DNA from: Chloroflexota bacterium | GTDB taxonomy: Bacteria; Chloroflexota; Dehalococcoidia; Dehalococcoidales; UBA5760 | Reading direction: 5' to 3' | DNA: 59,833 nt | NCBI GenBank assembly: GCA_015222205.1 | Contig: JADFUW010000028.1 | Span: 1 to 59,833, forward strand | Shown here: piece by piece, positions 22,794-32,056 of the stretch | Numbering within the stretch: position 1 is the first letter of the stretch | Layout of the letters: each line of letters starts with the position of its first letter | Translations under genes and position numbers: made by a program | Notes under the pieces: generated by a model | Told to the model about the DNA's origin: nothing | Database searches by the model: none | Seen by the model: the letters and a program-made list of their open reading frames with translations, nothing else

Positions 22794-24028
22794 TGCGTGA
22801 TGTGAAAACTTCTAAGACGTATAAGGATAGAGCTAAAGTAGCTGCTAACAAACCAGCTGCCTTGGGTGAGGATATTGATTTAAGTACTTATGTTAGCTCT
22901 GCCGAGGAACAGCCATATCAGGCTGACCCGTCACAGCTTCCAGCCGAGGCTAAAGAGCAGATGCTGGGGGCAGGAATCATTTTGGATGATGTAGACCGGC
23001 GGTCGGGGACCTTTATCCAGATGGATAACGTATCAGTTCACAGTTCCACTAGACAAGAGGGCATAGAAGTAATGCCGGTGGGCCAGGCTCTGGAGAAGTA
23101 TGACTGGATGGCGGACTACTGGTGGCGGGCGGTAGCTGTGGATACCGATAAGTACACCGCCAACGTAGAACTGAGCCAGCACGATGGTTATTTCATTAGG
23201 GCTCTTCCTGGCTATAAGACTATTCTACCGGTTCAGGCTTGCCTTTATCTGTCAAAAGTGCGGCTGGCTCAAAATGTACATAATATCATCATTGCTGAAG
23301 AAAACTCGGAAATGCATATCATTACCGGATGTACCACTGCCTCCCGGGAGGAACCCGGTTTGCACCTAGGGGTTTCAGAGTTTTACATAAAGAGAGGAGC
23401 CAAGGTTACCTTTACTATGATACATAGCTGGAACCCGGAGGTGGCGGTTCGCCCCCGTACTGTTGCCATTGTGGAGGAGAATGGTCTGTTGCTTAGTAAC
23501 TATGTGCTTATGAAGCCGGTTCACTCCTTGCAGATGTACCCTGCCGCTAGGTGCGTGGGGGAGAATGCTAAGGTCAGGTATAACAGTATTCTGATGGCTG
23601 CCAAGGGGTCATCACTTGATGTTGGTTCTCGAGTAATCCTGGGTGCTAAGGGTGCCGGGGCAGAAATCGTATCGCGGGCTATAACTACTGGCGGTAACAT
23701 TATTGCCCGGGGTTACATAGAAGGCAGTGCTCCTGAGGTAAAGGGGCACCTGGAGTGTCGGGGGCTGATTTTGCACGGCAAAGGTACGATTCATGCTATA
23801 CCTGAACTTAAGGGTAATCTGGCTGGCGTTGACCTGTCCCACGAGGCGGCGGTAGGTAAGATTGCTGAAGAGGAGGTAGAGTATCTGATGGCGCGAGGGC
23901 TTAGCCGAACTGAGGCTACAGCTACCATAGTCAGGGGCTTTCTCCGGGTAGATATTGAAGGGTTGCCTCCGATGCTCAGTGCTGAACTACAGCGGGCGGT
24001 GGAAGCCAGCGAAAAAGACCTCATGTAA
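22793..24028 (+). CDS. sufB: SufB/SufD-family Fe-S scaffold protein
   Basis: A 411-residue SufBD-domain protein. The core is a right-handed beta-helix with typical repeats such as KVTFTMIHSWNPEVAVRPRT and the conserved HNIIIAEENSEMHIITGC. In the C-terminal part GVDLSHEAAVGKIAEEEVEYL is the family signature, with the catalytic/ligand His, and GLSRTEATATIVRGF follows. One SufBD gene next to sufC, instead of separate sufB and sufD, is the minimal system of archaea and many anaerobic bacteria. With SufC it should form a C2B2 complex that assembles clusters for the many Fe-S enzymes of an anaerobe. Confidence 0.9.
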   Translation: MRDVKTSKTYKDRAKVAANKPAALGEDIDLSTYVSSAEEQPYQADPSQLPAEAKEQMLGAGIILDDVDRRSGTFIQMDNVSVHSSTRQEGIEVMPVGQALEKYDWMADYWWRAVAVDTDKYTANVELSQHDGYFIRALPGYKTILPVQACLYLSKVRLAQNVHNIIIAEENSEMHIITGCTTASREEPGLHLGVSEFYIKRGAKVTFTMIHSWNPEVAVRPRTVAIVEENGLLLSNYVLMKPVHSLQMYPAARCVGENAKVRYNSILMAAKGSSLDVGSRVILGAKGAGAEIVSRAITTGGNIIARGYIEGSAPEVKGHLECRGLILHGKGTIHAIPELKGNLAGVDLSHEAAVGKIAEEEVEYLMARGLSRTEATATIVRGFLRVDIEGLPPMLSAELQRAVEASEKDLM

Positions 24029-24102
24029 ATAAATATAAAGGGATGTTAATTAGTGAACCCTTGCCTAAGACTGCCTCTATCAAAGCCTAAAGACTGCCTC
24101 TG

Positions 24103-24936
24103 TCAATCAGAGGGCTGTTCGGCGAGCTTGAACCGATGTCGCATGCGAACCAGCAAGGCAATAGATATGGCTAGTACCACTATGGAGATGAGCTGAGCCT
24201 GGCTTAGACCAAGGGACGTAAACTGTATATTGGTGCGCAGGTAACCGACAGCTATACGCCATGCTGAGTAGATAATAAGATAGACTAGAAACAGTGAGCC
24301 TTCTAAAGGCTTGAACCTTTTTCTTAGTTTAAGCAATACGGCGAAACCAATCAGGCAGAATATAATTTCGTAGGGCTGTGTGGGATAAAGAGCTGTGCCT
24401 AGAGGGGCACAGCTGTTGGCATAGCTGTTAGGGTGAGTATAAACTATGCTCCAGGGGAGCCAGTCTGGGGCTGGCTTACCGCAGCAGCATCCATTTATGG
24501 TGCAGCCTATCCTGCCTATAGCTTGAGCTAATATAATACCCGGTGTTACCAGGTCAATGAAGAAGCCGAAATGCTTAAGTGATTTGTCTTGGTGAGTGAG
24601 CTTAAGATAAATCCATATACCCAGGGTGGCACCGAGAACACCACCGTATATCGCTAAGCCACCAGGGTTGAAAATCTCCGCTGGATTTTGGATATAGTTG
24701 TTCCACCTCTCCAGAACATGGACTAATTTAGCGCCGATTATTCCAGATATAATACCAACGGGTGCTATCACGATGTCAGGAAAGGCAGGCAGCTTCCCTT
24801 TTATTCTTAATGGTTCTATCTGTCGGTATCCCCACAGGACAACGGTTCCTACTGCTATGGCGATAAGGATGCCATACCATCTGATTTCATGTGAGCCTAT
24901 GGTAAAGGCTACCGGGTCTATGCTTATAGTAATCAT
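24103..24936 (-). CDS. lgt: Prolipoprotein diacylglyceryl transferase Lgt
   Basis: A 277-residue membrane enzyme with about seven helices. AIGRIGCTINGCCCGKPAPD matches the Lgt signature, with the essential Arg before the loop. The periplasmic head and HEIRWYGI near residues 17-24 are also typical. It moves diacylglycerol from phosphatidylglycerol to the lipobox cysteine of prelipoproteins, which fits the several lipoproteins in the window. It overlaps the upstream helicase gene by four bases, so they are co-transcribed. Confidence 0.93.
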   Translation of the reverse strand: MITISIDPVAFTIGSHEIRWYGILIAIAVGTVVLWGYRQIEPLRIKGKLPAFPDIVIAPVGIISGIIGAKLVHVLERWNNYIQNPAEIFNPGGLAIYGGVLGATLGIWIYLKLTHQDKSLKHFGFFIDLVTPGIILAQAIGRIGCTINGCCCGKPAPDWLPWSIVYTHPNSYANSCAPLGTALYPTQPYEIIFCLIGFAVLLKLRKRFKPLEGSLFLVYLIIYSAWRIAVGYLRTNIQFTSLGLSQAQLISIVVLAISIALLVRMRHRFKLAEQPSD

Positions 24937-27224
24937 CTTTCTCTTAGCAGCCCTTCAAGCAGAAACTGGGCGGCTTGTTTATCCAGAGGCTTATTGTTAT
25001 TGCCGCACTTGGGTGACTGAATACAGCTGGGGCAGCCTTCCTGGCAAGGGCACTCTTTAATAGCTTTCAGTGTAGTCTGCCATAATTCTCTAATCAAGTC
25101 AAAGCCCTTCTCGGCAATGCCAATGCCGCCGGGATAAGCATCATAGATAAATATCTGGGCTCTTCCGGTGTCGGGGTGGATGGGGGTAGATACACCACCG
25201 ATGTCATTACGGTCACAAAGGGCAAATAGGGGAAGGATGCTAATAGCAGCGTGCTCAGCAGCGTGCAGTCCACCAGCCAAGTCCAACTGCTCTCTATCTA
25301 GCCGAGCTATAGTCTCTGAGGGCAGGTCAAACCATAGAGCCACCGTGGGAAAGTGCTGTGGTGGCAGGTTAAGTGGCTCCTCACCGATTACCTCATCAGT
25401 GAATTGTGTCTTCTTCTTAAAGCCAACCACCCTAGTCGTAACCTCGACTTCACCCAGGTATACCTTTACCTGCCCGCAGTATTTATGTTGGGTCACCTTA
25501 ACAATATGTAAATCGGTGAGGTCTCTGGCTTGAGTATAGTAGGCGGCGGTGGTTGGCTCAGCATAGGCGGTGTGGCTGGTGAGGTCAAGCCTGGTGACTA
25601 GATAGGATTCTCCCTGATGGAGGTAGATGGCACCGGGGTGTATCTGAAAGAAGGCAACACTTGCCTCTACTGTCTCCAGTAAGGAGCCGGTTGAGGTGTC
25701 TAGTAAGGCAAAGCTCTCCCCAGAGGTGGCACGAATGTTGATGCTTTGAGCTGGATAGGCAATAGTCGGGGAAAGATACCACTTACCTCTGCGCTCCCGG
25801 AGCAAGCCCTGTCTCTCCAGCTCGGCTCGTTCCTGGCTAAAGGTAGGGCCGAAGAAGTTCTCGTCACTATCGTTTAGGGGTAACTCCCAGGCAGCACACA
25901 GCAGATGGGCTCTTAAAATATAGGGATTGGCAGTGTTAACTAAGGCATTCTCAAAGCTTTTCTGAAAAAAGTAGTCAGGGTGATGCATGAAATACTGGTC
26001 TAGAGGATTATCTAGGGCAATAAGAAAGCTCAGTGATTTACCCCTGCCCCGGCCGCTTCTGCCTGCCTGCTGCCAGGCGCTGGCAATGCTCCCCGGATAG
26101 CCGGTGAGCACCGTAGCCTCCAGGTTGCCAATATCTATACCCAGCTCTAGGGCGTTGGTAGCCACCACGCCTCGAAGCTCACCGCTAAACAGCTCGTGCT
26201 CTATTTGGCGGCGGTCTTGAGGGAGGTAGCCAGCCCGATAGGGCTTTATCTTCTCAGCCAGGGCTGGACTAGCCTGAGCTAGTCGTCGTTGTGAGTAGAT
26301 ATAAATAAGTTCGGTCAGCCGACGGCTGCGGGCAAAGGTTAGGCTACGGATATCCTGACCCACTAGGTCAGTAAATATGTTTGCTGCTTCACTATTAGCA
26401 CTATGACGGATGCCCTTTGCCTTATCTATTAGCGGAGGGTTCCAGAGGATAAAGTCCTTCTCTCCTTGGGGTGAGCCATCGCTATTCACTATGGTAAAGG
26501 GTAAGCCTACCAGTTTTTCTACATGCTCACCGGGGTTAGCTAGGGTAGCCGAACAGCAGATAAACTGGGGGTTTGACCCATAGAGCTGGCACAGACGGCG
26601 CAGGCGGCGCAGCACACCGGCGACATGGGAGCCAAAGACACCGCGGTAGGTATGGGCTTCATCTATTACCACATACCTCAGGTGGCGCAGTAACCTTGAC
26701 CAGGACCTGTGATTGGGTAGTATGCCAAGGTGAAGCATATCAGGATTGGTCAGTATTACCCTAGCCTGTTTTTTTATCTCCGCTCGCTCTGCTTGAGGTG
26801 TATCACCGTCAAAGGTGTCGAACTGCTCTACGCTAAATAGACTAGGGCAAAATAGCTCCCGTAGATTATGCAACTGGTCCTGAGCCAGCGCCTTGGTTGG
26901 GAACAGGTAAAGGGCACGACTGTACTTCTCGGTTAAAGTTGTCTCTAAGACGGGAATGTTATAGCACAGGGTCTTACCGCTGGCACTTGAGGTTGACACC
27001 ATCACATTCCTGCCGGCTCGAGCATAGTTTATGGCTTCGGCCTGGTGAGTATAAAGAGGTAATAACCTGTGTTCATTAAGGCAATCCTGAAGAGTGCTGA
27101 CTAGAGGTTTATCTAATTCAGCGTAGCTGGCTTTGCGGGTGGGGATATGCTCAATGTGAGCAATCTGGCCGCTATAAATGGGTTGAGCGGTAAGATAATT
27201 AACAAAGGCTGAAGTATCCATCAC
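24933..27224 (-). CDS. DEAD/DEAH helicase with DUF1998 domain (MrfA-like)
   Basis: A 763-residue superfamily 2 helicase. Motif I STSSASGKT near 76-84, motif II DEAH near 188, motif III CSATLANP, then the second RecA domain with GVVATNALELGIDIG and QQAGRSGRG. The C-terminus has a DUF1998 domain with four cysteines in CPCQEGCPSCIQSPKC (about 725-740), which binds zinc. This is the MrfA/Hrq1-like group involved in DNA repair, for example mitomycin-C repair in Bacillus. It is followed by lgt with a four-base overlap and preceded by the DUF503 gene. Confidence 0.9.
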   Translation of the reverse strand: MMDTSAFVNYLTAQPIYSGQIAHIEHIPTRKASYAELDKPLVSTLQDCLNEHRLLPLYTHQAEAINYARAGRNVMVSTSSASGKTLCYNIPVLETTLTEKYSRALYLFPTKALAQDQLHNLRELFCPSLFSVEQFDTFDGDTPQAERAEIKKQARVILTNPDMLHLGILPNHRSWSRLLRHLRYVVIDEAHTYRGVFGSHVAGVLRRLRRLCQLYGSNPQFICCSATLANPGEHVEKLVGLPFTIVNSDGSPQGEKDFILWNPPLIDKAKGIRHSANSEAANIFTDLVGQDIRSLTFARSRRLTELIYIYSQRRLAQASPALAEKIKPYRAGYLPQDRRQIEHELFSGELRGVVATNALELGIDIGNLEATVLTGYPGSIASAWQQAGRSGRGRGKSLSFLIALDNPLDQYFMHHPDYFFQKSFENALVNTANPYILRAHLLCAAWELPLNDSDENFFGPTFSQERAELERQGLLRERRGKWYLSPTIAYPAQSINIRATSGESFALLDTSTGSLLETVEASVAFFQIHPGAIYLHQGESYLVTRLDLTSHTAYAEPTTAAYYTQARDLTDLHIVKVTQHKYCGQVKVYLGEVEVTTRVVGFKKKTQFTDEVIGEEPLNLPPQHFPTVALWFDLPSETIARLDREQLDLAGGLHAAEHAAISILPLFALCDRNDIGGVSTPIHPDTGRAQIFIYDAYPGGIGIAEKGFDLIRELWQTTLKAIKECPCQEGCPSCIQSPKCGNNNKPLDKQAAQFLLEGLLRER

Positions 27225-27232
27225 AGCTTCGG

Positions 27233-27526
27233 CTACAGGGCCGACAGTATCTCGATTTCATAGTCAAGTATCTCTATCTCAAACCGATTACCAGCAATGA
27301 AGTCCACTACTTTTGACAAGACCTCGTTAGTGTGTCGCTTGCTGTTGCTGACACAGCATACCCCCAGCGTGGCTAGTTGCCATAAATCTTGGTTGTCAAC
27401 CTCAGCCACGGAGACATTAAACCTGTTTACCACTCTGGTAGTAATGGATTTTAAAACTTGTCTCTTACCCTTGAGGGACAAGTTTTCCGGTAAACGGAGG
27501 TTAATCTTACAGACGCCAACATTCAT
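27233..27526 (-). CDS. DUF503 (YlxP-like) protein
   Basis: A 97-residue protein of the DUF503 family. It starts MNVGVCKINLRLPENLSLKG and has VAEVDNQDLWQLATLGVCCV in the middle, which is the typical hallmark. It is a small alpha-beta fold protein often found near ribosome-assembly genes; function unknown. Here it precedes the helicase gene by eight bases on the minus strand. The start ATG at 27526 is the family start. Confidence 0.85.
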   Translation of the reverse strand: MNVGVCKINLRLPENLSLKGKRQVLKSITTRVVNRFNVSVAEVDNQDLWQLATLGVCCVSNSKRHTNEVLSKVVDFIAGNRFEIEILDYEIEILSAL

Positions 27527-27623
27527 GGTATTATATAGCTTCTACTATAATCCGCATAGTTTCTTGAGTCAACGCTAAAAATGGTCCCTTAAAAAATTAT
27601 TACCGGCTGTCACCTATTATAAA

Positions 27624-27652
27624 TTTACAGCTATCCCTAGTTGTGCTATAAT
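27624..27652 (+). promoter_or_regulatory. Promoter of rpsO-pnp
   Basis: TTTACA (27624-27629) is followed after 17 bases by TATAAT (27647-27652). Transcription would start near 27660, about 65 bases before rpsO. Confidence 0.65.
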
Positions 27653-27726
27653 TTCCTAGATTTTAATAAAGTGGTGGTTTAAAATAAATAGCTTTTTACT
27701 TATTACTAAGGAGAGTGGGGTATACT

Positions 27727-27990
27727 TTGGAAAAAGAGAAAAAGGCAGACATCATAAAAAACTTTAAACTTAATGAAGGAGATAGCGGTTCTACTGAGGT
27801 TCAGGTGGCGTTGCTTACGGAGCGGATAAATCAATTAACCGGGCACATGGCGGCTAATCGGCATGATTACCACTCACAGCGTGGCTTGCTCAAGCTGGTA
27901 GGGCAAAGAAGAAGGTTACTGGCTTACCTGAGTAGGGAGGATAAAGACCGATATCACAAATTGATTTCGCAGCTTGGACTACGTAAGTAA
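27727..27990 (+). CDS. rpsO: 30S ribosomal protein S15
   Basis: From a TTG start the protein has 87 residues, close to the family length. TGSTEVQVALLTERINQLT-like (here SGSTEVQVALLTERI) and the C-terminal GLLKLVGQRRRLLAYL with YHKLISQLGLRK are the S15 hallmarks. It binds 16S rRNA early in small-subunit assembly. An upstream GTG (27715) in frame would add four residues but stands only one base after AAGGAG (27708-27713), so TTG is preferred although its spacing is a little long. A non-ATG start and possible feedback control by S15 on its own leader, known in other bacteria, fit low translation here. pnp follows closely. Confidence 0.92.
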   Translation: MEKEKKADIIKNFKLNEGDSGSTEVQVALLTERINQLTGHMAANRHDYHSQRGLLKLVGQRRRLLAYLSREDKDRYHKLISQLGLRK

Positions 27991-28010
27991 ATTCTTTGGG
28001 AGGAGGATTA

Positions 28011-30218
28011 ATGATAAACGCTCAGCTTTTTGAGTGCGAAGTGGGGGGAAGAACCCTCAGTATAGAGACCGGGAGACTCGCCGGGCAAGCCAGTGGTGCC
28101 GTAACCGTTCGCTACGGGGACACTGTAGTCTTGGTTACGGTCTGCGTCAGTGATGAGCCACGGGAAGGGGTGGATTTTCTACCGCTAACCATTGATTACG
28201 AAGAAAGGCTATATGCTGCCGGTAAAATTCCCGGCGGCTTCATTAGAAGAGAAGGGCGTCCTAGCCAGGAGGCAATTTTAGCCTGTCGACTTACTGACCG
28301 CCCACTGCGTCCACTTTTGCCTAAGGCATGGCGTCGGGACATTCAAGTTATAGTCACCGTTCTTTCTGCTGACCAAGAAAACGACCCTGACATCCTGGCA
28401 GTTATTGGTGGCTCAACGGTGCTGGCAATGTCAGAGGTGCCATTCTATGGCCCGGTGAGTGCTGTCCATATCGGCTATATCAACGGCGAGCTGATATTAA
28501 ACCCAACACTAGCCCAGCTTGAAGATAGTCAGCTTGATCTCGTGGTGGCTAGTACTAAAGAAGCCATAGTAATGGTGGAAGCCGGCGCCCGAGAGGTTTC
28601 CGAAGATGTTGTTATTAAGGCAATAAGGTTTGGGCATGAAGCCAACCAGGATATTATTAGGCTCCAGGAGCAGCTGGTGGCTGCTTGTGGTAAGCCTAAG
28701 GTAGAAATCCCGGCCGCTGAGATTAGTTCTGAACTAGAACCCCAGGTTTCTGAAATTGTAGGCGAACGACTTACCCAAGTCCTAAGTGGGTCAGATAAAC
28801 CTCAGCGGGAGAAGGCTTTTAGTGCTCTGAAAGAAGAACTCCTGGAGCGTCTGGGGGGATCATTCCCAGAAAGGGATATACTCTCTGTCTTTGATACCAA
28901 GGTTAGGACTGAAATAAGAACTAACATCATTGATAGGGCACAGCGTGTAAGTGGTCGCCGTCTAGATGAAATCCGTCCCATAAGCTGTGAATTAGAACTC
29001 CTGCCGCGTACCCATGGTTCGGGTTTATTTACCCGGGAGCGGACACAAGTACTGACCATTACTACTTTGGGTTCGACCCGGCAGGAGCAGCAACTTGATG
29101 GCTTAGGCATTGAGGAATCTAAACGATTCATTCACCACTATAATTTCACCCCCTTTTCCAGTGGTGAGGTTAAACGTATTGGTACCCCTGGCCGTCGTGA
29201 AATTGGACATGGTGCCTTAGCCGAACGAGCCATCATACCGATATTACCTAAGAGTGAGGACTTCCCGTATACTATTCGCCTGGTATCGGAGGTTTTGAGT
29301 TCTAGTGGCAGTACATCTATGGCCAGTGTTTGTGCCTCAAGTCTGTCTCTAATGGATGCCGGGGTGCCCATAAAGAGAGCCGTCGCCGGGATAGCTATGG
29401 GCTTGGTTACTGATGAGAAAGGCAACTACGCAATTTTAACCGATATTGAGGGCATAGAGGATGCTTATGGTGATATGGACTTCAAGGTAGCGGGCACCAC
29501 GGAAGGCATAACCGCCCTTCAGTTAGATACTAAGCTCAGGGGCGTAGGCTTTGAAATCCTGGAAAAGGCGCTGGCCCAAGCCCGAGAGGCTCGCCTGTTT
29601 ATTCTGAGTGTGATGCAGCGGACTATTGCTTCCAGCCGACCGGAAATCAGCCCCCATGCACCTAGAATCTATAAAATAACGGTTAGCCCGGATAAGATTG
29701 GCACTGTAATCGGCCCGGGAGGGAAGACAATCAGGGCAATTACTGAGGAAGCCAAAGTCACTATTGATATTGATAATGATGGTGTCGTGCTTATCGGTTC
29801 ACCTGACGAGAAATCAGCCCGTAGAGCTATCGAAATCATTGAAAATCTAACCAGGGATGTGGAGGTTGGTGTCATATATACGGGGAAGGTAATGCGTATA
29901 ATGAATTTTGGTGCTTTTGTGGAAATTCTCCCCGGTAAAGAGGGGTTGGTTCATATTAGTGAACTAGCTGACTATCGGGTGGCTAATGTCGAGGACGAGG
30001 TTAAGGTGGGCGATGAGATTACGGTTAAAGTGATTGAAATCGACCATATGGGCAGGATAAACCTGTCGCGGCGAGCCGTGCTTGATGACTCGTCTAAGAT
30101 GCCAGAGACAAAGATAAGAGGTACCGAGGTTTCTAAATACCCACCCCGAAAACGACCTGAGGTTCGCCATAATCAGGGCAGAAATCCTATCAAACGTCCC
30201 CCTAGTAAGAGGTATTAG
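28011..30218 (+). CDS. pnp: Polyribonucleotide nucleotidyltransferase (PNPase)
   Basis: From the ATG of MINAQLFECEVGG the protein has 735 residues; GGAGGAG lies seven bases before it. Two RNase PH domains (about 12-230 and 320-545), with the catalytic Asp in GDMDFKVAGT near 483, are followed by a KH domain (KIGTVIGPGGKTIRAI) and an S1 domain (GKVMRIMNFGAFVEILPG). It degrades RNA 3' to 5' with phosphate, and it may be part of a degradosome. The C-terminal tail is basic. It is next to rpsO, as in most bacteria, and its stop is two bases before dapB. Confidence 0.96.
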   Translation: MINAQLFECEVGGRTLSIETGRLAGQASGAVTVRYGDTVVLVTVCVSDEPREGVDFLPLTIDYEERLYAAGKIPGGFIRREGRPSQEAILACRLTDRPLRPLLPKAWRRDIQVIVTVLSADQENDPDILAVIGGSTVLAMSEVPFYGPVSAVHIGYINGELILNPTLAQLEDSQLDLVVASTKEAIVMVEAGAREVSEDVVIKAIRFGHEANQDIIRLQEQLVAACGKPKVEIPAAEISSELEPQVSEIVGERLTQVLSGSDKPQREKAFSALKEELLERLGGSFPERDILSVFDTKVRTEIRTNIIDRAQRVSGRRLDEIRPISCELELLPRTHGSGLFTRERTQVLTITTLGSTRQEQQLDGLGIEESKRFIHHYNFTPFSSGEVKRIGTPGRREIGHGALAERAIIPILPKSEDFPYTIRLVSEVLSSSGSTSMASVCASSLSLMDAGVPIKRAVAGIAMGLVTDEKGNYAILTDIEGIEDAYGDMDFKVAGTTEGITALQLDTKLRGVGFEILEKALAQAREARLFILSVMQRTIASSRPEISPHAPRIYKITVSPDKIGTVIGPGGKTIRAITEEAKVTIDIDNDGVVLIGSPDEKSARRAIEIIENLTRDVEVGVIYTGKVMRIMNFGAFVEILPGKEGLVHISELADYRVANVEDEVKVGDEITVKVIEIDHMGRINLSRRAVLDDSSKMPETKIRGTEVSKYPPRKRPEVRHNQGRNPIKRPPSKRY

Positions 30219-30220
30219 TT

Positions 30221-31012
30221 GTGAAGCTAGTCAAGGTAGTAGTTCAAGGTGCATTAGGTAGGATGGGTAGGGAGGTGGTTAACGCTATCTGCCGGGAATC
30301 TGAATTGCAACTAGTGGGTGGTGTAGACCTACAGGCCAAAGAGGACTACCTGTCTTTGCCTGACGGCTCTGGTACTGTACCCCTTTCTTCCAAGCTGGAG
30401 CATATCCTTACCGGTTGTCAGCCTGATGTGCTGGTAGATTTTACTATTGCTCAGGCTATCATGCCGACGGTACACTTGGCCACGCAAAAGGGCGTTAACC
30501 TGGTGATAGGAACCACGGGTTTAACCACCGATGAACTTAACGAGATTGACCGGTTATCGCAGGCTCACCAGGTAGGGGCAGTAGTCGCTCCCAACTTTGC
30601 CCTTGGAGCTGTGCTTATGATACACTTGGCTAAATTAGCCGCCAGGTACTTTGACTATGCTGAAATCATAGAGTTGCATCACCACTTGAAGGCTGATTCG
30701 CCGTCTGGAACTGCCTTGTCTACGGCTAGGGATATGGTTGAAGCCAAGGGTAAGCCATTTTGTTTGCCAGAGCAGAAGCAACCCTCGAATAGTCGGGGAG
30801 AGCAGGTTGATGGCATTACTATTCATAGTGTACGTCTGCCTGGGCTTCTAGCCCACCAGGAGGTAATGCTGGGTGGGCTAGGGCAAACACTAAGCATACG
30901 GCACGATACTATTAGCCGGGAATGTTTTATGCCTGGCGTTATACTGGCGGTTAAGAAGGTAGTCGGGTATAATGGGCTAATCTATGGGCTTGATAACCTA
31001 CTCGGGCTGTAA
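30221..31012 (+). CDS. dapB: 4-hydroxy-tetrahydrodipicolinate reductase
   Basis: A 263-residue DapB. It starts with GTG (MKLVKVVVQGALGRMGREV), and the NAD(P)-binding GxxGxMG motif is GALGRMG. VVAPNFALGAVLM and ELHHHLKADSPSGTAL hold the catalytic His pair and Lys. It reduces the product of DapA to tetrahydrodipicolinate in the lysine/diaminopimelate path. The ribosome site lies inside the end of pnp, and asd and dapA follow in the next positions, so the genes form one operon. Confidence 0.95.
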   Translation: MKLVKVVVQGALGRMGREVVNAICRESELQLVGGVDLQAKEDYLSLPDGSGTVPLSSKLEHILTGCQPDVLVDFTIAQAIMPTVHLATQKGVNLVIGTTGLTTDELNEIDRLSQAHQVGAVVAPNFALGAVLMIHLAKLAARYFDYAEIIELHHHLKADSPSGTALSTARDMVEAKGKPFCLPEQKQPSNSRGEQVDGITIHSVRLPGLLAHQEVMLGGLGQTLSIRHDTISRECFMPGVILAVKKVVGYNGLIYGLDNLLGL

Positions 31013-31021
31013 GAGGAAGAT

Positions 31022-32056
31022 ATGACAGGGTATAGAGTAGCCATCGTTGGTGCCACTGGGCTTGTCGGTCAGGAGTTCATCAGGGTATTGGAGCAGCGTG
31101 ATTTCCCTATGACCTCAATTGAGCTTCTAGCCTCAGACCGTTCTGCTGGCAAGAAGTTACCCGTTGCCAATCGGGAGATTGAAGTTAAAGAGACTACTAG
31201 CGAATCCTTCGAGGGAATAGATATTGCTCTATTTTCGGCTGGCGCTGAGATTAGTCGTTACTTCTCACCTATGGCGGCTAAATCAGGGGCTGTAGTTATT
31301 GATAATAGCTCCGCCTTCAGAATGGTGCCGACAGTCCCACTAGTAGTACCTGAGGTTAATCCTGAGGATATTAAATGGCACAATGGTATTATAGCTAACC
31401 CCAATTGCTCTACCATTCAGATGGTAGTTGCTCTATACCCACTACATAGAGTTAATCCCATTAAGCGTGTTATCGTCGATACCTATCAAGCAGTGTCAGG
31501 CACTGGTTCTGCTGCTGTAGATGAACTAACCAAACAGGCTAAACAGGTCTTGGACGGGCAAAATACTATCCCTCATGTTTACCCCCATCAAATTGCCTTT
31601 AATGTGCTACCTGAGATAGATGTTTTTTTGGATAATGGTTATACTAGAGAAGAGTGGAAGCTGGTGGAAGAGACGAGGAAGATAATGCACGCTGATGATA
31701 TTGCCATTTCGGCTACTTGTGTGCGGGTTCCAGTATTTACGGGACACAGTGAGGCAGTCCATGTAGAGTTCTCTCAGCCTATGCTCCCTGATGAAGCCGA
31801 GCGCATTCTTGCCCAGGCCCCAGGGGTTAAGATATTGGATGACCCGGCCATTAGTCTCTATCCTCAGGCTTGGTCAGCCGTTGGTACCAATGAGGTATTT
31901 GTGGGACGTATTCGTCGAGATACGTCTCATCCCAATGGTTTAACGATGTGGGTTGTGGCTGACAACCTGCGTAAGGGAGCGGCGCTAAATGCTGTTCAGA
32001 TTGCTGAGGAGATGGTGGAAAGAGCCTGGGTACATCCAGTGGAGGCAAGGGAATGA
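31022..32056 (+). CDS. asd: Aspartate-semialdehyde dehydrogenase
   Basis: A 344-residue enzyme. The N-terminal YRVAIVGATGLVGQEFIRVL is the NADP-binding Rossmann motif, and IIANPNCSTIQMV carries the catalytic Cys. HSEAVHVEF has the catalytic His. It makes aspartate semialdehyde from aspartyl phosphate, shared by lysine, threonine and methionine synthesis. The stop overlaps the dapA start (ATGA). No aspartate kinase is present in this window. Confidence 0.95.
   Translation: MTGYRVAIVGATGLVGQEFIRVLEQRDFPMTSIELLASDRSAGKKLPVANREIEVKETTSESFEGIDIALFSAGAEISRYFSPMAAKSGAVVIDNSSAFRMVPTVPLVVPEVNPEDIKWHNGIIANPNCSTIQMVVALYPLHRVNPIKRVIVDTYQAVSGTGSAAVDELTKQAKQVLDGQNTIPHVYPHQIAFNVLPEIDVFLDNGYTREEWKLVEETRKIMHADDIAISATCVRVPVFTGHSEAVHVEFSQPMLPDEAERILAQAPGVKILDDPAISLYPQAWSAVGTNEVFVGRIRRDTSHPNGLTMWVVADNLRKGAALNAVQIAEEMVERAWVHPVEARE

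Noticed and set aside
24060-24110. Short direct repeat AAGACTGCCTCT in the sufB-lgt gap
   Set aside because: Only two partial copies of about 17 bases; probably chance or a local slip, and not a regulatory array.
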